Shown here piece by piece: positions 21,801-29,607 of a stretch of 64,000 bases of DNA. Position 1 is the first letter of the stretch, and each line of letters starts with the position of its first letter. The stretch is from FEN-299 sp963717945. GTDB taxonomy: Bacteria; Acidobacteriota; Vicinamibacteria; Vicinamibacterales; Fen-181. The position numbers and the translations under genes are program-made. Location: NCBI GenBank assembly GCA_963717945.1, contig CAVQXT010000003.1, positions 620,001-684,000 on the forward strand. The letters run 5' to 3'. The notes below the pieces were generated by a model, which worked only from the letters and a program-made list of their open reading frames with translations, had not been told where the DNA came from and did no database searches.

Positions 21801-21840
21801 GACGCGGAAGAAGGCGGCGAAGGCGGAGGAGAAGAAGTAG
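18838..21840 (+). CDS. Secreted S9 family serine peptidase (acylaminoacyl/DPP-like)
   Basis: This 1000-residue protein has an N-terminal signal sequence ending PRAAS, a long beta-propeller region (about residues 40-690) and a C-terminal alpha/beta hydrolase domain. The triad is visible as Ser in GLQGHSWGGYQ (about residue 817), Asp in HNDKDGAVDF (about 905) and His in PGENHGLAKP (about 938). A low-complexity segment rich in Asp-Ala-Lys-Pro lies near residue 365. It should cleave oligopeptides outside the cytoplasmic membrane. The annotation as glutamyl or prolyl specific cannot be settled from sequence. Confidence 0.88.
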   Translation: MNRRRLLMPILLVAALIFLLQPAPRAASTQAPAAVVPAQATPAKATAPRPMELADILAWKSVNQAVLSPDGRWFAYRLSPLDGDSEVIVRETQGKKTHHFAVGDTRTTPGMLAFSDDSNWLAFNVAPAKKDAAQLKKQHKPVQNKVVIVNLADGSETRIDKIQRFAFAGERGGWIALKKYGADAPGGGATPSAGPAPAAGASAGTAADERPKGTDLVLHELSTGSELNLGNVNEFAFDKSGRFLAVTIDAADKLGNALVLHNMETGTVSPLDSGKASYERLAWTEKGDGLAVLKGTEDKRYKDKVYAVVAFTKLGQPKPEKTVYDPASDKTFPDGMAISPNRTPAWTEDLSALTFGIRKPKKSDAKPDAKPDAKPGAAESAPAAPPAADDATPDEEKPDVVIWNYQDPRLQSEQQVQEQADKNFSFLSIYRVDDKKFIRLADESVRSVSAGPRAQYAMGFDVREYELEGNLDGRNYQDVYVVNMRTGERKLALKKARWVNQAATDGTKFLYYDDGNYFVYDMTTGQSASITRTVPTSFINVENDQNVVKPPVPALGWTKDGDAVILSDGWDLWKVPAAGGQAVNLTVNGRKDGIRYRRLLRLDPDEKGWDLSAPRYVDMFGEYTKKGGVARLEPGKAGVQPLVFEEATFGLLKAKKADVYLYTKSTPSAPGDYYLSDAGLKGGTKLTDLGEQVKAFTWSSGAQIVDYTVTLGKGGPTKKLQASLFLPANYVKGKSYPTLVYIYEKLSQGHYGFTTPSANGFNKSVYTSNGYAVLMPDITYRLNDPGMSAVWCLTAAVKAAVATGVVDPKHIGLQGHSWGGYQTAFTLTQTDLFAAAVAGAPLTDMVSMYSLIYKNSGGANQAIFESSQGRFLGGYWDNWEAYVRNSPVNFAKNVKTPLVILHNDKDGAVDFTQGVEYFNTLRRLGKPVVMLEYPGENHGLAKPPNQQDYTVRMKEFFDHFLMGKPAPDWWTKGVPRLEMEDYMKQQLETRKKAAKAEEKK

Positions 21841-21946
21841 ATAGCTGGCGGCGGATCACGGTCGAAGGACGGGAGATTGGTTGGCCGGCGGCCGATCATG
21901 GTCGGAAGCCGGGAAGCGAAGTGGCTGGCAGCGGACGGCAGGCACG

Positions 21947-21979
21947 GCCGAGAGTCGAAAGCCCAGAGCCGAGAGCCGG
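21947..21979. repeat. Heptamer array H6
   Basis: Units such as GCCGAGA, GTCGAAA and GCCCAGA repeat with exact period seven, directly upstream of the SDR gene. The DNA just before it (21853-21940) resembles 29112-29160. Confidence 0.6.
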
Positions 21980-21997
21980 CTTTGCTACACTTCGGGT

Positions 21998-22807
21998 ATG
22001 CCTGACGGGACCGAGAGGATGACGGCGCTCGTCACCGGCGCGTCGGCCGGGATCGGCGCCGCCATGGCGCGCGAGTTCGCGGCGCACGGGTTCGACCTGG
22101 TGCTGACCGCGCGGCGGGCCGACCGGCTCGAGGCGCTGGCGCGGGAACTCGCGGCCGCTCACGGCTGCTCTGCCCACGTCATCGTGGCGGACCTGGCCGA
22201 CCCGGAGGCGCCTGCTCGCCTCTTCGACGAGGTCTCGCGCGCGGGCCTCACCATCGACGCCCTCGTGAACAACGCCGGCTATGGATTGCCCGGCGGCTTT
22301 CTCAGCTCCGACTGGGCGGCGCACCGGGCGTTCATCCAGGTGATGGTGGCCTCGGTCACCGAGCTGTGCCACCTGTTCGCGCCGGGCATGGTCGCGCGGC
22401 GCCGCGGCTTCATCGTCAACGTCGCGTCGGTGGCGGGTCTCCTGCCGGGGACGGCCGGGCACACGCTTTACGGCGCGGCCAAGGCGCTCGTCATCCGCTT
22501 CTCGGAGTCGCTCGCTCTCGAGTTGCAGCCGGCCGGCGTGCACGTCACCGCCCTGTGCCCGGGGTTCACTTACACCGAGTTCCACGACGTGAACAACATG
22601 CGCGGCCAGGTGAGCCGGCTGCCGCGCTGGATGTGGATGAACGCCGACACGGTCGCCCGCCAGGCGTACGACGCGGTGATGCGCGGCGACATCGTATGCG
22701 TCAACGGGCGAGTGAACCGCGCGATCGTCGCCCTCGCGCGGTACACGCCGCAGTGGATTGTCAGCCGCGTCGCCCTGCGCGCGGCGAAGAAGTTCAGAAG
22801 AATCTAG
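21998..22807 (+). CDS. Short-chain dehydrogenase/reductase
   Basis: The 269-residue NAD(P)-dependent oxidoreductase starts MPDGTERMTALVTGASAGIG, with the TGxxxGIG cofactor motif at about residues 14-20. NNAGYG appears near 90, a serine in VNVASVAG, and the catalytic YGAAK tetrad segment near 157. The arrangement is that of classical SDRs such as the DltE/YqjQ group. The substrate is not predictable. It stands alone between repeats, with the minus-strand Uma2 genes downstream. Confidence 0.85.
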   Translation: MPDGTERMTALVTGASAGIGAAMAREFAAHGFDLVLTARRADRLEALARELAAAHGCSAHVIVADLADPEAPARLFDEVSRAGLTIDALVNNAGYGLPGGFLSSDWAAHRAFIQVMVASVTELCHLFAPGMVARRRGFIVNVASVAGLLPGTAGHTLYGAAKALVIRFSESLALELQPAGVHVTALCPGFTYTEFHDVNNMRGQVSRLPRWMWMNADTVARQAYDAVMRGDIVCVNGRVNRAIVALARYTPQWIVSRVALRAAKKFRRI

Positions 22808-22849
22808 GCTGGACAGACCATCTCGCGATCGTGCGATCTTGCGAAGTCG

Positions 22850-22968
22850 AGGCTTCAGGCCACAGGCTTCGGGCGGTGTCCCGCCTGGCACGCTGTACGC
22901 GACGAGGAAATCCCGTGGCGCGGCCTGAGGCCTGTAGCCCGTAGCCTGAGGCCCGCAGCCCGAATCCA
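22850..22968. repeat. Heptamer palindrome H7 (GCCTG dialect)
   Basis: The left arm carries AGGCTTC-type units. The right arm (22922-22963) carries GGCCTGA, AGCCCGT and AGCCTGA-type units. The arms are separated by about 45 bases. This fills the gap between the SDR gene and the first Uma2 gene. Confidence 0.65.
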
Positions 22969-23003
22969 GACGAGGCCGCCAGCCGTCGGCCCTCAGCCGT
23001 AAA

Positions 23004-23579
23004 TCACTCGGTCCAGAACTCGCCGAGGCTGAATTCGATGGCCTCGAACGGCTCCGCCCGAAGCGTGGCATCGCCTGCATGCGTAACCAGGATGCTCCAC
23101 CTGCCGCCCTCGAGGCGCAGGACCTCGAGCGTCCGCGCAATCGGATCCATCAGCCACGCGTGGCCAACGCCTTCCCGGGCGTAGATGCCCAGCTTCTTCG
23201 CCCTGTCCAGCGAGGCCGTGGAGGGCGAGAGAATCTCGCATATCCAATCTGGCGCGAGAGGGAAGTAGGCGGTCTCCGGCACGTGAGGCATGCGCGCGCG
23301 GCGCCAGCCGGAGAGATCCGGCACCAGCACGTCGGGCCCGAGGTGGAGTTCCGGTTCGGCCAGGATCCACCAGCCGCCGGGACCGCCGCGGCCCGAGTCG
23401 AACGCCGAGCCCAGCAGGCCTGTCACCCTGGCGTATGCCACCGCATGACGCGGCGCGGGCCGTGGAGAGGCGTGCAGTTCGCCGTCCACGATCTCGGCCA
23501 CCAGGTTGTCTGGTAACGCGACGAGATCCTCGTACGTCGCGGGTCGCTCGAACGGCGGGACCCTCGGCACGATTCGCAT
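23004..23579 (-). CDS. Uma2 family endonuclease (DUF820), copy 1
   Basis: Uma2 proteins have a PD-(D/E)XK nuclease fold of unknown physiological role. The 191-residue product runs from MRIVPRVPPFERPATYEDL and contains GPDVLVPDLSGW (the aspartate of the motif) and CEILSPSTASLDRAKK (the glutamate and lysine). ATG 23579 was chosen because the duplicated homology begins there. A nearly identical gene lies 823 bp away on the same strand. Differences cluster around residues 60-75. Confidence 0.8.
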   Translation of the reverse strand: MRIVPRVPPFERPATYEDLVALPDNLVAEIVDGELHASPRPAPRHAVAYARVTGLLGSAFDSGRGGPGGWWILAEPELHLGPDVLVPDLSGWRRARMPHVPETAYFPLAPDWICEILSPSTASLDRAKKLGIYAREGVGHAWLMDPIARTLEVLRLEGGRWSILVTHAGDATLRAEPFEAIEFSLGEFWTE

Positions 23580-23799
23580 TGTACATCGTCGTGCACGAGC
23601 GGTACCAGCGTGACGGCAGGGCCAGCAACGGCGCGATCGGGCGAGAATTCGAGCAGCTTCAGGTCCGTGCGCGACGATACCCACGGTCAGGGTTGGCCAG
23701 AACAGCAACACCGCTCGCCGCTCGGTGCGCAGATGTCGCCAGTCGCTCTTCTGCAAGCTCGGGCTGTCCCGAATTCATCGCGTCACGGCTTATGCCGTC

Positions 23800-23827
23800 G
23801 TCAGCCGCGAGTCGCGAGCCGCGAGCC
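23800..23827. repeat. Heptamer array H8
   Basis: Four units of the GCGAGCC type abut the stop codon of the second Uma2 gene. Confidence 0.6.
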
Positions 23828-24402
23828 TACTCCACCCAGAACTCGCCGAGGCTGAACTCGATGGCCTCGAACGGCTCCGCCCGAACCGTGGCATCGCCTG
23901 CATGCGTGACCAGGATGCTCCACCTGCCGCCCTCGAGGCGCAGGACCTCGAGCGTCCGCGCAATCGGATCCATCAGCCACGCGTGGCCGACACTCTCTCG
24001 AGCGTAAATCCCGAGCTTCTTCGCCCGGTCCAGCGAGGCCGTGGAGGGCGAGAGAATCTCGCATACCCAGTCCGGCGCGAGGGGGAAGTAGGCAGTCTCC
24101 GGCACGTGGGGCATGCGCGTGCGGCGCCAGCCGGCGAGATCCGGCACCAGCACGTCGGGCCCGAGGTGGAGTTCCGGTTCGGCCAGGATCCACCAGCCGC
24201 CCGGACCGGTGCGCCCCGAATGGAACGCCGGGTGCAGCAGAGCGGTGATTCCTGCGTAGGCCACCGCATGGCGCGGCGCGGGTCGCGGGGAGGCGTGCAG
24301 CTCGCCGTCCACGATCTCGGCGACCAGGTTGTCTGGTAACGCGACGAGATCCTCGTACGTCGCGGGGCGCTCGAACGGCGGGACCCTCGGCACGATTCGC
24401 AT
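23827..24402 (-). CDS. Uma2 family endonuclease (DUF820), copy 2
   Basis: This is the tandem duplicate of the preceding Uma2 gene: 191 residues with the same PD-(D/E)XK motifs (GPDVLVPDLAGW, CEILSPSTASLDRAKK). Similarity continues at a lower level into the DNA upstream of each start codon, where both copies share the word CGCTCGGTG and its surroundings. The duplication unit is therefore about 820 bp. The two proteins differ mainly at residues 60-75 (ITALLHPAFHSGRTG here, VTGLLGSAFDSGRGG in copy 1). Confidence 0.8.
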   Translation of the reverse strand: MRIVPRVPPFERPATYEDLVALPDNLVAEIVDGELHASPRPAPRHAVAYAGITALLHPAFHSGRTGPGGWWILAEPELHLGPDVLVPDLAGWRRTRMPHVPETAYFPLAPDWVCEILSPSTASLDRAKKLGIYARESVGHAWLMDPIARTLEVLRLEGGRWSILVTHAGDATVRAEPFEAIEFSLGEFWVE

Positions 24403-24632
24403 TGTACATCGTCGTGCACGACCGGTACCAGGGTCGGCGGAGGTCCGGATGACCCGAAGATCACGCGAGAAAGCGAGGATCTTTTAGGTTCGTGGTCGGC
24501 GCGTTGCACCACCAGGTCTGGCAGGGATAGCAGCCCCGCTTGCCGCTCGGTGTGCAGGTATCGCTAGTCTCCCCTCGGTACCAGCCGGCCCTGGTTCACC
24601 TGCGTGACACCGCCGCCAGTCATGACCCAGTT

Positions 24633-24869
24633 TCAGTGTTGTCCCCGGAGCCTCCGATGCCACCAGAGCAGGGTGGCGGCGACCATGACGCCGCCCGCCA
24701 GCGAGGCGCCGAGAAACCCTCGCGACTCGGGCACGCCGATGAGCGTGCACACCACCATGCCGACGACGAAGAACAGCCCGCCGACGTCGCCGCCCACCTT
24801 GATCCGCGAACAGTTGATCTCCGGGTAGTCGTCTTCGCGAGTGCGGCCGCCGTGGCCTTCGGAGCCCAT
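24633..24869 (-). CDS. Small membrane protein downstream of slipin
   Basis: The 78-residue product has a polar N-terminus (MGSEGHGGRTREDDYPEIN) and two hydrophobic segments, GGLFFVVGMVVCTLIG and LGASLAGGVMVAATLLWW, so it probably spans the membrane twice. AGGAGG stands six bases before ATG 24869. It follows the slipin gene by 26 bp and is probably the third gene of that operon. I do not recognise a family. Confidence 0.6.
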   Translation of the reverse strand: MGSEGHGGRTREDDYPEINCSRIKVGGDVGGLFFVVGMVVCTLIGVPESRGFLGASLAGGVMVAATLLWWHRRLRGQH

Positions 24870-24895
24870 ACAGCCTCCTTCCGCGAGCGTTCGCG

Positions 24896-25843
24896 CTACT
24901 GGGCCTTCGCCGCTTCGCCGGGCGCCATCGCGCCGGGCCCCGGCCCGCCGGGCCCCATCCCGCCGAGCGCCGCCGTGCCCAGCATCCCGCCGAGCCCCAT
25001 CGTCTCCACGACCGACGAGGGGACGATGACCATCGAGCCGCGTTCCTTGATGGCCTCGTAGAGCATGTTCATCGCGCGCAGGTGCAGGGCGATCGGGTTG
25101 TCGCGGTAGACCAGCGCCGCCTGGGCGAACTTGTCGGAGATCTCGGTCTCCGCGGTGCCGAGAATGATGCGCGCCTGGCGCTCGCGCTCGGCCTGGGCGC
25201 GCCGTGACATCGCGTCCTCGAGTTCCTTCGGGATGTTCACGTCGCGAATCTCCACCGACTGCACGGTGATGCCCCAGGGGCTTGTCTTCTCGTCGAGGAT
25301 CCGCTGCAGCTCGTGGCCCAGCGTCTCGCGCTCGGTGATCATCTGCGCCAGCTCGTGCCGGCCGATCGACTCGCGCAGCGCCGTCTGGGCGCTGAGCGCG
25401 ATTGCCTCGGCGAAGCTCGCCACCTCGAGGATGGCCTTCTCCGCGTTCCAGACGACCCAGAAGACGATCGCGTCGACGTTCACCGGCACCGTGTCGCGCG
25501 TCAGCGCCGTCTCGGCCCGGACGTCGGTCACGCGGATCCGCTGGTCCACGTATTCGCTGACCGTGTCCACGATCGGGATGACGTGGAACCAGCCCGGTCC
25601 CCGAAGCCCGCGGTAGCGCCCGAGGCGAAGGACCACCACCTTCTCCCACTGATCAGCAACTCGGATGGCGAACAGGAAGTAGACGCCGACGAGGGCACCG
25701 ACGATGACCGGCGCCACGTGGCTGGTCAGCGCGGTAATGAGCCCGCCGGCGATCACGAATCCGGCGAACAGCGCGCCCCCGACCGAGCTCGACGACTTCG
25801 TGCGGCCTGGGCCGGGCGTGAACAATTCCATCCCTCTGCTCAT
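24896..25843 (-). CDS. Slipin, SPFH/band 7 membrane protein
   Basis: Slipins are stomatin-like scaffold proteins that organise membrane microdomains. The 315-residue product has an N-terminal membrane hairpin (about residues 20-65) and the band 7 domain starting EKVVVLRLGRYRGLRGPGWF. It contains the conserved WGITVQSVEIRDVNIP, followed by a predicted helical region with AMSRRAQAERERQARI. The C-terminal tail is rich in Gly, Pro and Met. Its ATG overlaps the stop of the upstream GntR-type gene (ATGA), so it is co-translated with its likely repressor. Confidence 0.88.
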   Translation of the reverse strand: MSRGMELFTPGPGRTKSSSSVGGALFAGFVIAGGLITALTSHVAPVIVGALVGVYFLFAIRVADQWEKVVVLRLGRYRGLRGPGWFHVIPIVDTVSEYVDQRIRVTDVRAETALTRDTVPVNVDAIVFWVVWNAEKAILEVASFAEAIALSAQTALRESIGRHELAQMITERETLGHELQRILDEKTSPWGITVQSVEIRDVNIPKELEDAMSRRAQAERERQARIILGTAETEISDKFAQAALVYRDNPIALHLRAMNMLYEAIKERGSMVIVPSSVVETMGLGGMLGTAALGGMGPGGPGPGAMAPGEAAKAQ

Positions 25844-26247
25844 GATTGCCTCCCTTGCTCGGCAAGGAACTCCTGGAGTCGTTCGATCAGGGCAGCGGCG
25901 GAGAAGCCGGCGCCACCTGCCCGGGCGACGAACTCGCCGACAAGCTGGTCGAGCTGCCGCTGCCGCTCGGCATCGTCGGGCTGGACCGGGACGGTCGTGA
26001 CGAAGGTGCCCACGCCCTGCTGCGTGTTGAGAACGCCGCGGATCTCGAGCTCGCGGTAAGCGCGGACGACGGTGTTGGGATTGATGGCGAGGTCGACGGC
26101 GAGCTGGCGGACGGTGGGCAACTGGTCGCCGGGTGCGAGGGTGCCGGCGGCGATCCCGCCCAGGATCTGGTCGATGATCTGGCGATAGACGGGCACGCCG
26201 CTGGCCATGTCGCGGCGGAAGAGCGGGCCGAAGCTCGTCCTGTTCAT
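25840..26247 (-). CDS. GntR family regulator, YtrA subfamily
   Basis: This 135-residue repressor has an N-terminal winged helix: VPVYRQIIDQILGGI, then GDQLPTVRQLAVDLAINPNTVVRAYRELE. It has only a short C-terminal helical dimerisation tail, which defines the YtrA subfamily. It heads the operon with slipin and a small membrane protein. YtrA genes more often sit with ABC transporters, so the pairing with a slipin is less usual. A palindrome overlapping its own promoter suggests autoregulation. Confidence 0.85.
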   Translation of the reverse strand: MNRTSFGPLFRRDMASGVPVYRQIIDQILGGIAAGTLAPGDQLPTVRQLAVDLAINPNTVVRAYRELEIRGVLNTQQGVGTFVTTVPVQPDDAERQRQLDQLVGEFVARAGGAGFSAAALIERLQEFLAEQGRQS

Positions 26248-26258
26248 ATCCGTATATG

Positions 26259-26287
26259 AGTGTATTAATATACTAATACAATGTCAA
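26259..26287 (-). promoter_or_regulatory. Promoter and palindromic operator of the GntR-slipin operon
   Basis: Read on the minus strand, TTGACA (26282-26287) and TACACT (26259-26264) are 17 bases apart. The spacer and -10 box are covered by the inverted repeat TGTATTA-N6-TAATACA (26261-26280). A repressor bound here would block RNA polymerase, which fits autoregulation by the YtrA-type protein. The AT-rich tract is striking against the GC-rich surroundings. Confidence 0.7.
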
Positions 26288-26390
26288 GACCATTCTTGGG
26301 CTGAAGGCTGGAGGCTGGGGGCTCGCGACTGGCGGCCCGATTCCTCGGCGTTCCGCCTTCGTCGCATGCTCGACTTCGGCGGACAAGCAT

Positions 26391-26480
26391 TACCGATTTC
26401 TCAATCGTCAGTTCCGATCCCTCATCGTCAGAACCGATTCCTCAATCGTCAGAACCGATCCCTCTGCGTCAGTTCCGATT
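26391..26480. repeat. Tandem repeat of 20-21 bp, about 4.4 copies
   Basis: Units at 26391-26411, 26412-26431, 26432-26452 and 26453-26472, plus a partial one, each contain CCGAT followed by a variant of CTCAATCGTCAG. The unit is three times seven, so it may be a higher-order form of the heptamer family. CGATT and AATCG within a unit can pair. It ends 20 bp before the GTG of the membrane protein gene. Confidence 0.8.
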
Positions 26481-26500
26481 ACGAGTGATACCATCCGCCC

Positions 26501-27241
26501 GTGGCTCTCACCGTCATCCTCGGCCTGGTCTTGACGCTTGCGGCGACGTTCGTGTCGCTGGCCCTGCTGGTTCGCACGGCGTTCGGCCGCGTGCCGCACG
26601 CGATCACGTTCCTGCCCGTTCCGCTGGTCCTATACAACCTGTGGATGTCGGCTCGGCTGGTGGACGCGTGCCTCCGGCAGTTCGTCCTGACGACCATGAC
26701 GCCGGCGTCCGCCATGCGCCTGATGGCGCTTGTCTTCCTGGCCGGCGCCCTGTTCGCGGTCGGCTGTCTCTACGGCTGCGTGTCGGTGGTGCACCAGTTG
26801 CTCGGCGGCAGGGCGGCACGACGGGTGCGCCGCGGCACAAAGCACCTGGCGCTTCTCTACTCGGCGTTGCTCGTCGTCGGGTGGAGCGCGTATCAATTCC
26901 AGGCGAGCACGGCGCTCTTCACGCCGCTGCGCGGCGCGCTGGCCGCAGCGTCGTACCCGCTGGCCCTGGCGGCGTGGATCTGGCTGCTGGCTGGCGCGCG
27001 TTCGCTGCCCGAAGCGTCGTGGCGCGCAAGCGTCGTGACGCTCGCGCGCGCCTACGTGGCGTTGTTCTCGGTGATGACGGTCGTCGCGGTGGTGCGGGAC
27101 CGGCTCTGGGCAGCCAGCCCCGCGGTGCCGCTGGTGGTGGACGTCTTCCTCGTGCTGATCTACACGCTCATCACCGTGCTCTGGGTCGAGTCGGTTGAGC
27201 GGGCGGCGCAAGGGGCCTCGGCTCACCACGCGATGCCGTAA
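26501..27241 (+). CDS. Multi-pass membrane protein of unknown function
   Basis: The 246-residue product has about seven hydrophobic segments, spread from residue 3 (VILGLVLTLAATFVSLALLV) to residue 230 (VDVFLVLIYTLITVLW). No cytoplasmic signalling domain follows, although 7TM blocks of this sort are sometimes fused to LuxR-type or kinase domains. GTG 26501 is the only reasonable start. Its 3' end overlaps the convergent gamma-glutamyltransferase gene by 19 bp. No function is assigned. Confidence 0.6.
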   Translation: MALTVILGLVLTLAATFVSLALLVRTAFGRVPHAITFLPVPLVLYNLWMSARLVDACLRQFVLTTMTPASAMRLMALVFLAGALFAVGCLYGCVSVVHQLLGGRAARRVRRGTKHLALLYSALLVVGWSAYQFQASTALFTPLRGALAAASYPLALAAWIWLLAGARSLPEASWRASVVTLARAYVALFSVMTVVAVVRDRLWAASPAVPLVVDVFLVLIYTLITVLWVESVERAAQGASAHHAMP

Positions 27242-29064
27242 TCCTCCCCGTGGTTGCTCGACCCGCCCCACATCGTCCCGTGGAGGCGGTCGAAGAAGAT
27301 GGCGTTGATCGGCCCCGAGGTCAGCTTCAGGTAGTCCAGCTTGTAGCCGCGCCGTGCGAGATCCTCCCGCACCCAGGGCGGCATCTCGTCGTTGAGCGTC
27401 ATCCGCCCCGGCTCCGCGCGGTGGTCGCCGAACGTGCTGTGCATCTGGTAGCTGTTGAAGTTGGCCGCTTCCGTCGCCTGCTGGACGTTCATGCCGAACT
27501 CGACCATGTTCAGGAAGAACTGGAGCAGGTTCTGGTCCTGCGTGTCGCCGCCCTGGACCGCAAACGCGAGATACGGCTTGCCGTCCTTGAGCGCGAGGCT
27601 GGGCGTGAGCGTCGAGCGCGGGCGCTTGCCGGGCGTGACGACGTTGAACGGGCACATCGCTTCGTCGAGGACGAACGCCTGCATCCGCTGACTCATGCCG
27701 ACGCCGGTCCGGCCGGCGATGGTGGCCGGGACCCAGCCGCCGCTCGGCGTGACCGACACCACCCAGCCTTCCTCGTCGGCCGCCTCGATCGACGTCGTGC
27801 CGGCGGTGAAGGCCTCCTCAAACGTGCGGTTCCCCTCGGCGCCGGTCGCCTTCGGAGGCGGAGGCGGCCAGTTGGCGAGGAACTTCGTGTAGGGATTCGT
27901 CTCGCCCTGGAACGGATACGGATCGCCGGGCTTCACGTTGGGATCGTTCCTGTCCCAGTTGATCAGCTTCGTCCGCTCGCGCGCGTACTCTTTCGACAGC
28001 AGCCCCTTGAGCGGCGTGGCCGGGGGCATGTACGGGTCGCCGTAGTAGAAGTCGCGGTCGGCGTACGTCAGGTTCATCACCTGGTAGAGGGTGTGGATGT
28101 AGCGGGCGCTGTTGTAGCCCATGGCCTTGAGGTCCATCGGCTCGAGCATGTTCAGCGCCTGCAGCATCACCGGCCCCTGCACCCACGTGTTCAGCTTGTA
28201 GACGTCGATGCCCTTGTAGCGCGTCGCGACCGGCTCCTCGATGTGGACTTTCCAGTTGGCGAGGTCCGCCTCGGTGATGAGACCGCCCAGCTCGCGCGAG
28301 CCGCGCACGAACTCGCGCGCGATGTCGCCCTTGTAGAACCGGTCGTAGGCGGCGTAGATGGCGTCCTTGCGGCTCTTGCCCGCCGCGCGCGCCGCTTGCT
28401 CGGCCTCGACCAGCTTGCGGAGGGTGGCCGCGAGGTCCGGCTGCTTGAAGACTTCGCCGGCCTCCGGCGCCTCGTGCGGCTGGCCCAGGTGCGGGAGGAA
28501 GACGGCCATCGACGGCGGCCATTTCTTGATCTCGCGCTTCTGGCGCTCGATGGTGTCGGTGAGCTGCTGCTCGATCGGATAGCCGTCGGCCATCTGGATG
28601 GCCGGCGCGAGCACCTCTTTCAGGCTCATCGTGCCGAACTCGGCCAGCATGGTCATCAAGCCGCCCGGCGTGCCCGGCGTGACGGCGGCGAGCGGGCCGT
28701 ACTCGGGCGGATACGCCATCCCCTTGCTGCGGAAGAATTCCGGCGTGGCGCCGGTCGGCGCGACGCCGAGCCCGTTGATCGCGATGACCTTGCCGGTCTT
28801 CGGGTTGTAGATGAGCGCCTGCGTCTCGCCGCCCCAGCTGAGCGTGTCCCACATCGTGCAGACCGACGCGAGCATCGCGCACGTGGCGTCGATCGCGTTG
28901 CCGCCCTTCTCGAAGATCTTCGCGCCGGCGGTGGCGCCGAGCGGCTTGCCGGTGATCGCCACCCAGTGCCGGCCGTGGAGCACCGGCTTCACGGTCCGCT
29001 GAGCCGACACGGCCAGTCCAAGGCCGACCAGCAGGACGAGCAGGAGGAGGAATCTGGTGCGCAT
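27223..29064 (-). CDS. ggt: Gamma-glutamyltransferase family protein, secreted
   Basis: This Ntn-hydrolase family cleaves or transfers gamma-glutamyl groups, for example from glutathione, in the periplasm. The 613-residue product starts with a signal peptide (MRTRFLLLLVLLVGLGLAVSA). It has the large-subunit features GGNAIDATCAMLASVCTMWD and PLAAVTPGTPGGLMTM, and the autoprocessing threonine in AFTAGTTSIEAADEEG at about residue 421. The small-subunit glycine-rich stretch lies near the C-terminus. The usual TTHFSVVD is varied here, so substrate preference may differ. ATG 29064 gives the signal peptide. Confidence 0.88.
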   Translation of the reverse strand: MRTRFLLLLVLLVGLGLAVSAQRTVKPVLHGRHWVAITGKPLGATAGAKIFEKGGNAIDATCAMLASVCTMWDTLSWGGETQALIYNPKTGKVIAINGLGVAPTGATPEFFRSKGMAYPPEYGPLAAVTPGTPGGLMTMLAEFGTMSLKEVLAPAIQMADGYPIEQQLTDTIERQKREIKKWPPSMAVFLPHLGQPHEAPEAGEVFKQPDLAATLRKLVEAEQAARAAGKSRKDAIYAAYDRFYKGDIAREFVRGSRELGGLITEADLANWKVHIEEPVATRYKGIDVYKLNTWVQGPVMLQALNMLEPMDLKAMGYNSARYIHTLYQVMNLTYADRDFYYGDPYMPPATPLKGLLSKEYARERTKLINWDRNDPNVKPGDPYPFQGETNPYTKFLANWPPPPPKATGAEGNRTFEEAFTAGTTSIEAADEEGWVVSVTPSGGWVPATIAGRTGVGMSQRMQAFVLDEAMCPFNVVTPGKRPRSTLTPSLALKDGKPYLAFAVQGGDTQDQNLLQFFLNMVEFGMNVQQATEAANFNSYQMHSTFGDHRAEPGRMTLNDEMPPWVREDLARRGYKLDYLKLTSGPINAIFFDRLHGTMWGGSSNHGEDYGIAW

Positions 29065-29182
29065 GGGGGGAACAGTACTACAGGAAGCTGCGAGTGGGAG
29101 AATGGGGATACGGGGCAGCGGATCACGGTCCGCGGACGGGAAACGGAGCGGCTGGCAGCGGAGCACGCGCGACACGGCCTTC

Positions 29183-29246
29183 GGCCGTCAGCCCTCAGCC
29201 TTCGGCCGGATTCGGCCCGAAGCCTGAAGCCCGAGGCCTGCAGCCA
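29183..29246. repeat. Heptamer array H10
   Basis: CAGCCCT / CAGCCTT units on the left and GAAGCCT / GAAGCCC units on the right surround a TTCGGCCGGATTCGG centre, just upstream of the SDR remnant. Confidence 0.55.
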
Positions 29247-29257
29247 GAGGTGCGGAG

Positions 29258-29476
29258 ATGATGGACAAGGTTGTCGTGATCACCGGGGCCAGCAGCGGGA
29301 TTGGAGCGGCGCTGGCCGAACTTCTGGCCGCTCGCGGGGCGTCGGTGGTGCTCGCCGCGCGCCGGGCGGCGGTCATCGCCGATATGATTGAATCACGCCG
29401 CCCCGACGTCTACACGCGCCAGGGATCGCGACAGCGGGTGGCGGATTACTACGCGACCATTGGGGAGGACGCGTAG
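29258..29476 (+). pseudogene. Internally deleted short-chain dehydrogenase remnant
   Basis: The 72-codon frame opens with a perfect SDR cofactor motif (MMDKVVVITGASSGIGAALAELL) and reaches VVLAARR at residue 38. It then jumps to RPDVYTRQGSRQRVADYYAT, which looks like the C-terminus of the same family. About 190 residues including the YxxxK site are missing, so no enzyme can be made. The deletion kept the frame. Heptamer repeats stand on both sides. Confidence 0.7.
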
Positions 29477-29490
29477 AGCAGTGACGCTTC

Positions 29491-29573
29491 GTAGTGGCTG
29501 GTGATCAGTGGCGAGTGGCCAGTGTGTCACGCGTGATCGACTGACCACTGATCACTGGCCACTGACCACTACT
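29491..29573. repeat. Heptamer palindrome H11 (CACTG dialect)
   Basis: Left-arm units are of the GTAGTGG / TCAGTGG type, the centre is GTCACGCGTGAT (29526-29537), and right-arm units are of the CCACTGA / TCACTGG type, five per arm. It is the clearest example that each arm is read in steps of seven. Confidence 0.85.
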
Positions 29574-29607
29574 ACAGAACCGTCAGCCCCCTGACAGTGA
29601 GGAGCTC

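Noticed and set aside
26391..26480. CRISPR-like array
   Set aside because: Units are contiguous, with no spacers, and differ from one another. It is a simple tandem repeat.
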